A program made the position numbers and the translations under genes. Source: Botryotinia globosa (taxonomy: Eukaryota > Ascomycota > Leotiomycetes > Helotiales > Sclerotiniaceae). Taken from it: a DNA stretch of 64,000 bases. Numbering within the stretch: position 1 is the stretch's first letter; each line of letters starts with the position of its first letter. The notes under the pieces are model-generated. The model was given only the letters and a program-made list of their open reading frames with translations. It made no database searches and was not told the origin of the DNA. Positions 10,741-23,089 of the stretch are shown here, piece after piece. Where the stretch lies: positions 1,798,001 to 1,862,000 of the forward strand of contig RCSZ01000012.1 of the NCBI GenBank assembly GCA_014898425.1, given 5' to 3'.

Positions 10741-13458
10741 TATAGTGAGTAATGATTGTAACTCTTATAATCGAATTCTACTCTACTCAACTCAACCTAA
10801 CCAACCGAAGCTTATCGAACTGCACTTACCTAGGTATACCTATAGGTACCTATGTAATAAATACACCACCACCATCACCGATATCACCAATATCAAGCGA
10901 CATCCTACCGGAGAATTACCTCCAGAGAGTTGGGTTTATAGGTATGTGAGTGAGCGAGTGTGATAGCATTCACATGAACATTCTTTATTTCTTTTATTTT
11001 CTTTTCTCATTTACTAGATTCTGGAGTAGATATCTAGTATTTCATCGTTTTTTTCTTGGTTGGGCTGGGGTTGAATGGGGGGAAGGGAGGGATGGGGATG
11101 GATGAGATGAGATGAGACATTGAGTAGAGGGTGGCTTGTGGGACATGTGATATGTGAGATGTGATATTGGTAGTGTCGGGTAGGTAGGTATGTATTGAAG
11201 AAGGCTTTGTGTTAGAATAGATGGGATGGAATGGATGGGATGGGATGGGTGGGTAGATGTGTGGCTAGAGCGGCTGATTAAAAGGGTAGGTAGGTAGCGA
11301 GCGTTGAAGAGATGAAAAGATGGGATGGATGGATGGATGGATGGATGATGTGAGAAAGAGGTTGAGGTTGAGATTGAGATTGAGATTGAGATTGCAAAAA
11401 ATGTGGCTGATGATTTGAACTCGATGACATATGTTATGATTCTTGGCTGTGTGGTTCAAGGCTGGGATGGGAGTGTGCTCGCTTGATTGGATATATACAT
11501 GACATACCTAGGTAGGTAGGTATTATTAGGTATTTGGGTGTATATGCTAGGTAGGTATCGATATCGCTTCGGAGAAATCGAGCTCGTTTAAAAAGGTTTA
11601 GATCAGATCGGATTTATATCATCTGATACCATACCTGGGTTCCTGCCATTCTCGGTGCTTTGGAATGAATGAATGAATGAATGATGTTACTAGGTAGGTA
11701 TTCGGATACGATGGGTTCGCATTTGATGAGTATTTGCATTGTTTTAAGCTTCTCGTTTATGCGTTTATGTAGATAGGTGCCTAAGTAGGGAGAGAGGCGG
11801 TATGTATATATTCTGTACAGGGCATACTTCAGCCATGCAGGTCGATAGACAGGCAGGAGAAACATGAAAATGCAATCTCCAGAGGAACCAAACGTGTGAA
11901 TCATTGGTCACGAACCCCCAACTCCCATGATGGGAATTCATGGAATGGGATAGAGATGAATGTGAATGTGAATGATGGATGGTTTCGTATCCGTATTGAC
12001 ATTCTGAAACACTACACCCACTGCGCTATCAGCGGCTAGGAGATTCGGACCTACCGTCGCAAGTGATGGTTTACTTGGGTATCCGATTAGGTGGGAATAT
12101 TGATCGATCTTTCTATTCTGGTATGGATGCTATGTATGTCTTAGTTGATGAAGATAGAATTGGATCTCTTTAAGAGACGTTTTTTGTTTTGGAAAGAACG
12201 ATGGATGGGGGATATCATGAAAAGATGTATTGAGGCAGTTTAATTGCTTATCTGGTAATAATTGATTAGATTAATTCCTGGATCAGTAGTTGAAGAGGTG
12301 GTTGGTGTATGATGATATTGTTGCTGGAGATTAGAAGTCACGGGGTCGGACTGACCATACCATTCATACCTGCCGAGCCTGCCTAGGTACCCAGTCGATA
12401 GATTTGATGTGTTGTATTGTATCAATGTCAACTAGAAAATTAATAAGTGGTGAGACTTGCTTTTTATTGTTTTCTTGCTAAAGCGCTTTTAGACACCGAA
12501 TTCCTGTTTGGGACGGTGAGATGCTTGATGAGATGTGCAGGTCCTAAGTAGGTAGACGCCGCCACCCGGGACATTTGATTTGAATCATCATTCTCTGTCC
12601 AAGAATCAAGTCAGATGGAATCTTTATGAAAAATCTTGGTTGCGATTATATATCACTCCCCTGCTACTCGATTCTCAGACTGCAATGAAGTACATATAGT
12701 ATCTCATGGCCAAATAAGTCTTGCTTTGAACTCATCGGGAATGATTAAAACCGTCGACCAGGAGAAAGCAAGAAAGGCCCAGACCCAGATCCTCGGTTAT
12801 CAAATTGTATTACCCCCATTCTCCTCCTCTAAGACTACAACGTAACCTTATACCTATTCTTATGCAATTATCAGGCGGACGGGGGATCAATGACTGAATA
12901 TCTATTGCGCTATATCCATCAATCGTGAACCTTATACTCAGGTTACCCAAGCAAACTCGAAACTCGAAACTGGAGACTGGAGACTCGAGACTCGAGACTC
13001 GAGACTCTCCTCTTTGTCAGTCAGGTCAATCGAGATTGGGGAAGAGGAAGAAAATATCAAGTCATTGATTCAAGGTTTCATGATTACTCTATTAACTTTA
13101 CAACAAGGCTTGTTTTTCCCCAGAAGTTAAAGGTTGGAAGTTGGAAGTTAATAATTGATTCAGCCTCGACACTCTTAGAGGGATTCCAAGGTTGAATACT
13201 CGATATTCTACTCTGCCCAGGTGCACCTCATATTATACATATTATGATATTATATCATATCTCATCTGGGTATCATTTATCTATCTATCTGACTATCTCA
13301 TCCACCATCCATAAATTGAAGATCAAATATCTACCTATATCATCTACCTACCTAGTATCTGATTTCTTCAACACCCAGACAACACCAAACAAGACGAGGA
13401 CTCGAAAGAATTGGAAATTAAGGAATGAGAAACCTATCAAAAACAAGAACTTGCTTAC
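10741..13458. other. 2.7-kb normal-GC stretch without a supported gene
   Basis: Composition is gene-like, but no frame longer than about 100 codons has recognisable motifs or sensible splice context. The stretch is dense in short microsatellites: GGAT (11230-11350), GAATGAAT (11668-11685), TAGGTAGG (11505-11520, 11690-11700) and CTCGAGACT (12975-13005). TACCTAGGTA palindromes lie at 10827 and 11505. It could be a non-coding RNA locus, a degraded gene or a long upstream region of the gene at 14761. Confidence 0.4.
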
Positions 13459-13624
13459 TTGTTATTACTACTTGTTAATTATTTATTATTATTACTACTA
13501 TTATTATTATTATTATTATTACTACTATTATTATTACAACTATTATTATTACTACAACTATTATTACTACTACTATTATTATTACTATTACTACTACTAT
13601 TACTACTATTACTACTACTATTAG
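13459..13624. repeat. Trinucleotide microsatellite TTA/CTA
   Basis: About 50 interrupted TTA, CTA and ACT-phase triplets. All frames stay open and produce poly-Tyr or poly-Leu pseudo-proteins, which are artefacts. Confidence 0.95.
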
Positions 13625-14070
13625 GGCCCATTCGGATCGATCTGTTTTTAGATATTAGATTAATATATTAGCCCAATATAGTATTTACCGAATATAATAT
13701 TGAGTTCAATATATATTAGATTATATTAAATCTAATATATAGCTGAAATATTTCGAAATATTTTGAAACGAATGTAATATTTGAACTAATAAAATATTGA
13801 GTCAAATAATCTTAAAGTAATAAATACAACAAATTTTCTCAATTTTTTTTATATAATAATCAACAACAGTTTTTGAGGTTTAATTAAACTAATATATTTG
13901 AGAAAAAGTGTTATCTTTTTCATTTTCAATTCAATTTTTTTATTTTCAATTCAATTTCGTATATCCCAATATTACCCCAAATATATTAGCTTTATTCAAA
14001 TATCAATATTTCCAATCCCTTGTTATTTTATTATTATTAGAGATTTCATTAATAAAATAAAAAATCGATT
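13625..14070. other. AT-rich spacer between two microsatellites
   Basis: No coding signal is seen. This spacer separates two arrays of the same triplet family. Confidence 0.6.
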
Positions 14071-14079
14071 CGAACGAAC

Positions 14080-14405
14080 TCTTACTACTATTACTATTAC
14101 TATTACTACTATTACTATTACTACTACTACTACTACTACTACTATTATTATTACTACTACTATTACTACTATTACTATTACTACTACTACTATTACTACT
14201 ATTACTATTACTACTACTACTACTACTACTACTATTATTACTACTACTACTATTACTACTATTACTATTACTACTACTACTATTACTACTATTACTATTA
14301 CTACTACTACTATTACTACTATTACTATTACTACTACTACTACTACTACTATTACTATTACTACTATTACTATTACTACTACTACTACTACTACTACTAC
14401 CACTA
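14080..14405. repeat. Trinucleotide microsatellite CTA/TTA, about 108 triplets
   Basis: A 325-bp interrupted array of CTA with TTA interspersed, including higher-order repeats such as four near-identical blocks of about 48 bp between 14150 and 14340. It ends about 355 bp before the start codon of the CCCH zinc-finger gene, so it may lie in that gene's promoter or 5' leader. The poly-Thr, poly-Ser and poly-Val frames across it are artefacts. Confidence 0.95.
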
Positions 14406-14760
14406 CTACCTCTTTCCACTATCAACCCTTTCCTTATCCTCTCGCCTCTTTTTTTCTCTCCATAAGATAGAGATAGAGAGAGAAATTCAAAGCTAAAATC
14501 AAATCATTCAATCAATCGCTCAATCAATCTACTCTTAAACTAATAAAACTTCCATCCTTCTTTTCGTTCTTCTTCACCACACACGACCCTCGATCAATAA
14601 TTTCCCCCCCACCATCCACCATCCACCATCCTCCATCCACCTCACCTTGTCTTGTACCCCGCCGACCGCATCCATCTCTTTTCAACAACAACATAAACTT
14701 TCCAATCATATCTACATTCCATTTTTCTAAACTCCATTCCCATCCAACAACATCTCGGGC

Positions 14761-16853
14761 ATGGATACAATGTTGGGTAACGGAGCGCCACAACCGCCGC
14801 AGTCGCAGCATATGCGAAATGGCAGCAGCTCCAACACTCATTATCCTCGTCATATGAGCACAGGCAGCTTGAATATTCCTAACGGTAAATCGGGTCCTGT
14901 CAATGGCGGTTCTGCTAGAGCAGATGGTGTTGCAAGAAGTCCTCCTACTAGACAAAGTAAGAATCGAAAGCTTCCGGGGAGTTGGTGGTGACGAAGTTAC
15001 CTACTAATGCTCGCTTTGCACAGATACCGGTCATGTTCCGTGTAAATTCTTTAGACAAGTGAGTAGAGTTCCAGCTTCTAATCTATTAGAAATGATCGAG
15101 TTGCCGATTGCTGATGGTTGGGAATTGTCAGGGTACTTGTCAAGGTATGTCATACAATCTGAAGCATCACCACCGGGAGCCTTCGACTAACATGTCATCT
15201 ACAGCTGGCCAAGCTTGTCCCTTTAGTCACGATCTAGCTAGCACAACTGATAATGTCTGCAAATACTTCTCAAAGGTATTAAATTCTATTCATAAAGTCA
15301 AATCGGGATTCTAATGTTCTGCGAAGGGTAACTGCAAGTTCGGACCTAAATGCGCAAATATACACGTTCTCCCCGATGGAAGACGAATCAATTATAACAA
15401 AAATATGCCACCGATGGCTCCGGGACTAAACATTGGAGGACGAATAAACCCAGATCCATATCATGGACAAGGCTCGGCTTTGACCACTTCCTTTGCTCGA
15501 GCTCAAGGCGTACCACCTTCACCATACGGTCAACCTTACTCACCTTTTGCCATACAAGAGGATGGATTTGTTCCCATGATTGGCAGACAACAAGGTATTG
15601 ATATCGGTATCCCCACGATCGAAGCGAGTTATGCGTCGCATCCCGGATCAAATTATGGATCGCCCAGAGATGATATAATGGATCGATTTGGTGGGGGGCT
15701 TTCGCCAGTTGCAGCAAAAGGTTTGAGTGTGTTGGATGCTCCTTTGCCAGCTTCGTTCGATAGCAATGGTGTTTCATGGATTGCAAGACATGGAAAGATA
15801 GCATCCTCAGTTCCTACGACTTTTGGTATCGATTCTCCTCCAGCATCATCAGTCGGTGGGGGAAAGCCATCGGATGCCTTGAGAAACTTACACAGTTCTG
15901 CATTCGGAGATGACACCAGAGATCGATTCCATGGCATTGCATCATCTCCACCATCCGAAGAATACTTTGGGAAGCGCACTATGCACTCTCAACGATCGAC
16001 CAAGCCAAAGATGATATCAGCAAGTCTTCCCAAGGGACGCGAGGAGCAAGATTGGGGTGAGGCCTTTAACTTTGAAGAAGATTTACTGCCAGAATCTCTT
16101 AATGATCTTATGACACCAGCAGAGAAGGCTAGAAGAAATTCTCGGGCAGCCTATGACGAATCGAAGCCACCTCGAGGATTCTACGACGAGATCAGATCTA
16201 CATCTTACACCCCAAGCAATGATACCCCGACAAAATTCGGCTCTCCATCAAATGGAAGTCCTTCTAGGTGGAATGCTTACTTTCAATCGAAACCCAAGGA
16301 AGAAGAGATTTCTCGAGCGTCAGTATTTGGACATGTTGGCTCTCCACTTCGTAACTCCCTTCTTCATGAAGGAGCAAGTCCTGGCTCTAGAACAATTGCT
16401 CGACCTAATACATCTGGTGATGCATCTTCATTTATTGCGTCTCCTCCACGTCATACCCCTCTGTCTATGATTTCCCAGCAACTCCAACGAACTCGCCTTT
16501 CCGGAACTGAACCTATTGGTAGCGGATCCAGCCTTCTTTCATCATCATCAGCGCGTACTACAACTACCCCTACAAGTTCAAGTCGATCGCCTTTTGCCGC
16601 TGATAGACAGACTAGCTCAAGTAGTATTGGTGGCAGTGGCAGATTCACAACACCTATCGACGAGGAACAGGGTGATTTTGTCTTCAACATGGAAGGTATG
16701 GATGATGATGAGAGAAGTCAAAAGAAAAGCAGTCCTTGGAACATTGCAGGAAGTGATAAGAGCCCAAGTCTCGCCGCTATTGGTGGGGGTCGAACTATTC
16801 CAACAAATAAGACCAACGGCAGTGGTATCGATGGAATGTTTGGTGGACAATGA
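14761..16853 (+). CDS. Tandem CCCH zinc-finger protein (Lee1-like)
   Basis: The proposed exons are 14761-14956, 15024-15058, 15132-15144, 15205-15275 and 15327-16853, giving 613 residues in one continuous frame. Two fingers of spacing C-x7-C-x5-C-x3-H are visible at about residues 72-92 and 95-118. The first (CKFFRQGTC...CPFSH) is assembled across three exons, including a 13-nt one, and the second (CKYFSKGNC...CANIH) across one junction. Each fits RNA binding by CCCH fingers. The rest is low-complexity, Ser/Pro/Gly-rich and probably disordered. An acidic patch and glycine-rich tail end the protein. By architecture it resembles fungal Lee1-type proteins; its biological role is not shown by the sequence. 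A pyrimidine-rich leader and a large trinucleotide microsatellite lie upstream. Confidence 0.85.
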
Positions 16854-17742
16854 TTTTGACTGTCAATTTTGGGGTTCAATTCGCACTGTCGATTAACCAA
16901 CTACTGGATCTTTCGGACTTCATCATACGTAAATCGAATTGCGATCTTCACTTCTCTTGTACCCTTGGTTATTCGGTTCACATCTACACATCAGCGCTCA
17001 ACATTCGACTTATTTGCACACACATCTCCGAACATATCACGATTGTATCATAGAGAGTTTGACCTTGGGGTTTCTTTTAATACAACTGGAGTTGATCACA
17101 AAGTTCACTCGCTCTTTCTGCGATTTTGCATAATAGGGTAACGACGGAAATTTGGGAAATATGGGGGTTTGTTTTGTCCTTTTCTTCATTTGGGAAGCGG
17201 GGAGTTCTTTTATGAGGTAATATGATCATAGCAAAAGGCAAAAGATCATTGCAAATACTGCTGCATACATACTAGAATGGTTTTGAATGACTGGAAGAAA
17301 GAATAGCAATGAGAAGTTTGTAGATTATGATATGATGAGTATCTTGGTTGTGAGTGGTTGTGAGTGAGTGATTCATTGACTCTGATTGGCTTGTATTCAC
17401 GAGTAAACAAAACAAACCAGATAGGCAACAGAAGAGAATCGATGTCCAGGTGGATATAATCCCTATCCAATAATTGTATGAGCTGAACTTACACATAACC
17501 CAAAAATGGAAACCAATCAGGTGCCCAGGTGATTTCAGAATGAGCTTTGACCAGCCTCAGGCTGTAAAGTATGACTAAGCATCTTAAGGTTGCTTCCATC
17601 AACGCGGCTCCATAGCTACCTTGCCATCTCCAAAAGCTTCGAATTACAATTATACCAACTTCTTCGCCCGATCACTCAAACAACCCATTTTCTCTCCCAA
17701 TTTTACGACCAAATAAACAAATCTACTACTTGAACAATCAAG
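16854..17742. other. Intergenic: 3' region of CCCH gene and RPN12 promoter
   Basis: No supported gene. A CTTGCCATC motif at about 17617-17625 resembles the reverse complement of the yeast proteasome control element (TTTGCCACC) but is imperfect. A pyrimidine- and A-rich leader precedes the RPN12 ATG. Confidence 0.45.
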
Positions 17743-18691
17743 ATGTCAGAACGCGACCTTCAAACAATCATTCAAAAACTCAAATCTCCATCTACATCCT
17801 ACCAAGAGAGCTCATCACTCCTCTCCAAAGCCAAACTCACCCTTCTTAAATTAAATGCCTTGACTCCACAAGCATCAACATCACCTTCCATATTATCCCT
17901 CGCTCGCGAAGTCTTCGAAACCGGTGCTCTAGTTTCCATTCGGGCAAAGGATCCAGCTGGTTTCACACGTTACGTTCATCAATTAACTCCATACTACGAG
18001 CTTCCCGACGACAAATTTAGCGCCAAGAGCTCGGGAGAGAAGAATAAGATCACAGGATTATATCTTTTGTTGTTGTTGACACAGGGAGATTATGCGGGCT
18101 TTCACACGGAATTGGAGGGCTTGGAATTGAGGGAGGATGGTGGAAAGAGAGTTGAGGAAGATAAATATTTGGGATATCCAATTAAGTTGGAGAGATGGTT
18201 GATGGAGGGTAGTTATGATTTGGTTTGGAAGGCAATGGAGGGTGGTAAGGTGCCGAGTGAGGAGTATGGGGTTTTCAGTGAGGTATGTTGGTCTAGTTGT
18301 TACGTTGTGTCATGTTTGTCCAATCAGCCGCACGGTTGGAAGAGAGTGCTGTTGCTGCAGATTCCAAGAAGCTTACTGACTAACGCTTTACGAATAGATC
18401 TTGATTAACCAAATTCGCTCTGAAATTGCTTCGTCTTCCGAAACAGCATATCCATCCCTACCTATTTCATCCACAAAGAACCTCCTCTTCTTACCATCAG
18501 AAGGAGCAGTAGTACAGTTTGCGCAACACAGAGGATGGTTGATTGAAGATGGACGGATATACTTCCCTAATCAAAAGTTGAAGAATGGTGTTAATGTGGA
18601 AGCTGGAGAGGTTGCCGAGGAGAAGGAAGTTAGTATGACAACTATTGAGAATACCCTTGGTTATGCTAGAGAGTTGGAGACCATCGTATAA
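17743..18691 (+). CDS. RPN12: 26S proteasome regulatory subunit RPN12
   Basis: Exons 17743-18282 and 18398-18691 give 277 residues, close to the about 270 typical of the family. The N-terminal half is helical, with the family-like stretch around KITGLYLLLLLTQGDY (about residues 105-120). The C-terminal exon carries the PCI-type winged-helix segment with VQFAQHRGWLIEDGRIYFP. The protein is a lid subunit of the 19S regulatory particle and helps complete lid assembly (known of the family). The start is the first ATG after a leader ending in CAAG. The 115-bp intron has GTATGT and ends AATAG. The neighbouring genes are unrelated. Confidence 0.93.
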
Positions 18692-19414
18692 GCTGGATAT
18701 TGCGTCTGGCTGTGCATGATACTTGAATGATGGGAGGAGTGGAGGGATGGAAGGGTAGAAAATCATATGCATAGATGAGGGAGCATAAGAAATCATGAGT
18801 GTAACTTTAGATGGCGGGCATGGCATAATATCCATATGACATTTCGATGACTTGAGTCATGCTTGCATATTCTGCCTCTAGGACTGATCATATCAAAGGT
18901 TGTCAAAAAGTAGCTCCTGGGAGATTCAAGAAGTGAATTAATACAACCGTATCTCAGCTTTAGTGCCTTTTCTGTGTCAACGAGATAATAATAAACTCCT
19001 ATCCATGGATCTTTTAACTACTTGCATGGACGTATACAATTTGCGATGTCATCAGACTTTTTATCAATCGATCTCCCAATAGTAATTACATGGAACTAGA
19101 TGCTTACTTACTACGTAGATATATCCACTTGTCATTCATAGATTACACTTTGCGCCAAAAGACGTGACTTCGCGAATCGAAATTTGGACAAAGCGCGTCT
19201 CCCTTGAAAATACTGGGGTAAACATCAATATCATCGTGCCACGAGCCACGAGCCACAAAGTAAAAGATTGATTGAAAGGAAACTGGGTATCTAGAGACTC
19301 ACGAACTTTTTGCTTTTAATTCTTGAGATCTTGCTCGAGTTTTTTTCTGGAGATTGATCACCGGACTCTTGATTAATTTCCCAAATCATCTTCATATTTC
19401 ACAACAGGCAAGCA
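18692..19414. other. Intergenic between RPN12 and CHL1
   Basis: No gene. A short GAGCCAC triplication lies at 19241-19258. A TTCGCGAATCG site at 19169-19179 resembles a yeast SBF/MBF cell-cycle box; that would fit S-phase expression of CHL1 but is weak evidence. Confidence 0.4.
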
Positions 19415-22399
19415 ATGGATCTCCCCAACAGTACCTCGGATATGGATACGCAGATTGAAATCCATGATGGGAAGAGAGATTTTCATCACCCATACACCCC
19501 GTATCCGATTCAGGAAACGTTTATGCAAACGGTGTGGGATGTTTTGGAAGAGGGGAAGATTGGGATTTTGGAGAGTCCGACGGGGACGGGGAAGAGCTTG
19601 AGTTTGATTTGTGGGGGGGTGACATGGTTGAGGGGGTGGAAGGGGAGGGTTTTTGAGGGGGTGGTTGAGGGGAATGGAGGGCAGGGTCTCACTGGCTCGG
19701 GGCTCGCCAGCTCGTCGGAACCGGAGTGGGTGATTGAGGCGGCGAGGGAGAGGAGGAAAAGGGAGTTGGTTTCTAGGAGGGAGGAGATGGAGAGGAGGTT
19801 GGAGAGGATTAGAGAGAAAGAGAGGAGGGAGAGGGATAGGATGGCCGGGAAAGGTGATGGGAGGAGTGGGAAGAGAAGGAAGATTGGGGGAGATGGGGAT
19901 GAGGATATGAAAGGAGGGAGTGCTGGTGGGAACGAAGACGAGTTTCTATTAGAGGACTGGGATAGTGATGGGGAGGCTGGTGTTAGTGGGAAGAAAGGAA
20001 ATGGAGATGAGACTATTTTCTCAAAAGAAACGTTAGAGTTGAAGAAGAGTGTTGGGTTGTGGAGTAAAGGAGTCGAAGATGAAGATGAGGAACCAGATGA
20101 TGAGATGAAGGTTTTTATGAACTTTGATAATTTCATGTTAATTACTAATAGGTAACAGATATTTTACTGTTCAAGAACTCATTCCCAACTAACCCAATTC
20201 ATCAACGAACTTCGACGAGTAGAATTCCCACCATCCATACCTCCATCAGACACACCCTCGAAATCATCAGACGAAAAGAAAGAACCCCTCCACGAACACC
20301 TCAAGCATCTAACCCTCGGTTCCCGCAAAAATCTCTGCATAAACCCCAAAGTAAATAAACTCAACTCCGTAACCGCGATCAACGAACGTTGCGCCGAACT
20401 CCAACAATCTTCAACCCCCAAAGAACAAAAATGTCCTCATCTACCCAATAAAGATAACAGACCTCTTGTCAACACCTTTCGCGATCATACACTCGCTACG
20501 ATCCGCGACATCGAAGATATGGGTTCTCTGGGGAAAGAAATCTCAATCTGTCCATACTATGCTTCGAGAGCTGCCATCAAACCCGCGGAAATAGTCACAT
20601 TGCCTTACCCATTACTTTTACAGAAGAGCGCGAGAGAAGCGCTTGGGATTAGTTTGAAGGGACATGTGGTGATTATTGACGAGGCGCATAACTTAATGGA
20701 TGCGATTGCCGGGATCTATGGGACGGAAATGGAGTTGAGGGAGTTGAGGCTGGCAAAGGAAATGTTGGGGAATTATTTTAGGAAGTTTGCGAAGAGGTTG
20801 GGGGGCAAGAATCGGATTTATGTGGCGCAGACGATTAGGGTGGTGGATAGTTTGGTGGGTTATTTGGTGAGGATGTTGGAGGGGTCGGTAAGTTTTGTTC
20901 TTCCTAGTTTGGAGTTTGGACTTGAGTTTGAGTTTGGGGGTATGAAGAAGAAGCACGAGCTGGATGAGTAGGTACACGATAGCTAACAAATAAAATAGGC
21001 AATAGATGGAGTCGTCTCTCAAAAAGATCTCCTATCCGGGAAAGGGGCCGATCAAATCGATCTCTTCAAATTAATCCGTTATCTTCAAGAAAGTAAACTA
21101 GCACGCAAAGTCGAATCCTACACCGACCATATCCGAACATCCCAATCTCAACCACAAACTTCCATCTCCTCATCTAAAGCTCAAGAATCCCCCAAATCAA
21201 CTCCTATCTTACATAGCCTAACATCTCTCCTCCTCGCTCTCACCCACCCCACATCCGAAGGCCAACTCTTCTTCCTCAAACACGATACCGACATCACTCT
21301 CAAATTTCAACTCCTCAACCCGGCCATCCACTTCGACTCCATCGTTTCCTCCGCCCGCGCCGTCATCCTCGCAGGTGGAACCATGTCCCCCTTCTCAGAC
21401 TACACATCTATCCTCTTCCCCTCCATCCCCGCCCACAAAATCACCACTCTCTCCTGCGGCCACGTCATCCCATCCCGCAACCTCTTCGCGAGCGTCGTCT
21501 CCAAAGGCCCCACGGGATACCCCTTCAAGTGGACGTTTGAAAATCGCGCAAACGCGGAGATGATGGATGAGTTGGGCAGAGTCCTCGTGAACGTTTGCAC
21601 GGTGGTTCCTGGGGGCGTGGTGGTTTTCTTCCCCAGTTATAGGGTTTTGGATACGATTCTTGCGCGCTTTGCGGTGGTGAGTCGGGGGAATGGTAGTAGT
21701 GGTAATAGTACCAGTAGACCCAAATCCATCCTCCAAAGATTAGAAGAAAAGAAAACGGTGGTGCGGGAAGCGAAAGAGGAAAGTGTGGAAGAAATACTCA
21801 GGAGATATGGAAAAGCGATTGAGGAGGGAAAGGGCGGGTTGCTGTTTAGTGTTGTGGGGGGAAAATTGAGCGAGGGAATTAATTTCTCGGATGAGTTGGG
21901 GAGAGCGGTGGTGATTGTCGGGTTGCCGTTTCCGAATGCGCGGACGGCGGAGTGGAGGAGACGCTTGAGGTTTGTGGAGGAGAGTGCTGTTGAGCGGTTA
22001 TCGGGGGATTATTCTTCTTCTCTGAAGGGGCTGGGAGATGGAGGGAGTAAAAATGGAAATGGAAATGAAAATGGGGATACAGGAGGCAAAGAAGGGAAAA
22101 CGGAAATCGAAACACAGATTCCGAAAGAGATCAGAGAACAAATCGCCCACAAAGCAAAAGAAGAAGCGAAGGAATTTTTTGAAAATGTATGCATGCGAGC
22201 GGTGAATCAGAGTGTAGGCAGGGCGATCAGACATAAAGGAGATTGGGCGGGGATTTTGATGGTGGATGAGAGGTTTAGGGGGGAGAGGGTGAGGGGGAAG
22301 CTGGCCGGCTGGATTAGAGAGGGGGTTAGGGGGGGTGGGGGAGGGGGAGGGGGAGCAGGGGTTTGGGAGGGTGGTGGGGGCTTTGGGTGGGTTTGTTAG
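19415..22399 (+). CDS. CHL1: ATP-dependent DNA helicase CHL1 (DDX11 family, iron-sulfur superfamily 2)
   Basis: Exons 19415-20110, 20159-20887 and 20999-22399 give 941 residues. Walker A SPTGTGKS is at residues 54-61. A long charged insert (about 90-230) follows, then SRTHSQL, then four cysteines expected to bind the Fe-S cluster (from about residue 292 to 375). DEAH lies at 406-409, AGGTMSPFSDY in domain 2, then SEGINFSD and the motif VI QSVGRAIRH (about 879-887). The order matches XPD/DDX11-type 5'-3' helicases. CHL1 acts in sister-chromatid cohesion and replication (known of the family). The first intron has a weak GTTTTT donor but an ACTAAT branch and CAG acceptor, and it is the only way to reach the conserved IFYCSRTHSQL. 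The C-terminus is a glycine run encoded by G-tracts. Confidence 0.93.
20111..20158 (+). other. CHL1 intron 1 with non-standard donor
   Basis: This 48-bp intron begins GTTTTT rather than GTAWGT. It is supported because exon 1 stays in frame to 20110 and the conserved SF2 segment resumes exactly at 20159. The branch is ATTACTAATAG and the acceptor AACAG. Confidence 0.75.
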
Positions 22400-22440
22400 G
22401 GGGAGGAGGGGGGGGGTAAGAGAGGGTTGGGGGGGGAGGA
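22320..22440 (+). other. G-tract cluster with G-quadruplex potential at the CHL1 3' end
   Basis: At least eight runs of four or more G occur in 120 bp spanning the last codons and early 3' UTR. They encode the poly-glycine tail on the coding strand. Confidence 0.7.
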
Positions 22441-23079
22441 TAGAGTAGATTAGGATGGATTTTTATTGACTGAGGTTGATCAAAATGAGTATACAATTAT
22501 AGAAAACTTTGAACTTGTAATAACCTCTTACATACAAATACATATATAAGATTACATACACACTATAATTTATTCCCTCCCTTTACTTATCTTATCATAT
22601 CTTATCTTATCAGATACCCATTCATAACCATAATCATAACCATAACTACAATTAACATCTCCCATCTCCCATCTCCCATCTCCCATCTTTCATTTCTCAT
22701 CTTTTATCTCCCACCTTTCATCTACTATCTCCCATCTCCCATCTCCCATCTTTCATTTCTCATCTTTTATCTACCATTTAATATCTCCTATAAAAACTAT
22801 AAAATCATTTCAAACACCTATCCATTTATCCATCTATTCATCTATCCATCTATCCATCTACATCACCTAATACCCACCCAATCATTCAAAGATCACTCAA
22901 CAATTCAGACACCTAGATAATAAGAAATATCTCGCTTATTTTCTCGCTTCGAGTTTTAAGTTTAAGTTTGAATTTGGATTTGAGTTTATCGAGAATTAAT
23001 TGATTTCATTGGTTTGATTTGATTAATTAATCTTTTTATTAAGTCTTATATTTTTATATATCTATCTATTTATTTACTT
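22441..23079. repeat. Spacer with CATCTCCCATCT-type pyrimidine repeats
   Basis: A CCCATCT/TTTCATCT repeat covers about 22660-22780 and a CATCTAT-type repeat covers 22820-22865. No coding sequence is present; the remainder grades into AT-rich DNA. Confidence 0.75.
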
Positions 23080-23089
23080 ATTTAAATAC

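Noticed and set aside
12001..12060. tRNA-like boxes on the minus strand (TAGCGCAGTGGG and GGTCCGAATCTCC)
   Set aside because: The A-box-like motif lies downstream of the B-box-like motif, the wrong order for a tRNA gene, and no cloverleaf can be folded by eye.
13898..14470. 190-codon poly-Thr/Ile frame and antisense poly-Ser and poly-Val frames
   Set aside because: Translation of the CTA/TTA microsatellite.
15388..15804. 138-codon minus-strand frame
   Set aside because: Antisense shadow of the CCCH zinc-finger gene's last exon.
19510..20136. 208-codon minus-strand Ser/Pro-rich frame
   Set aside because: Antisense shadow of CHL1 exon 1, whose purine-rich coding strand leaves the complement open.
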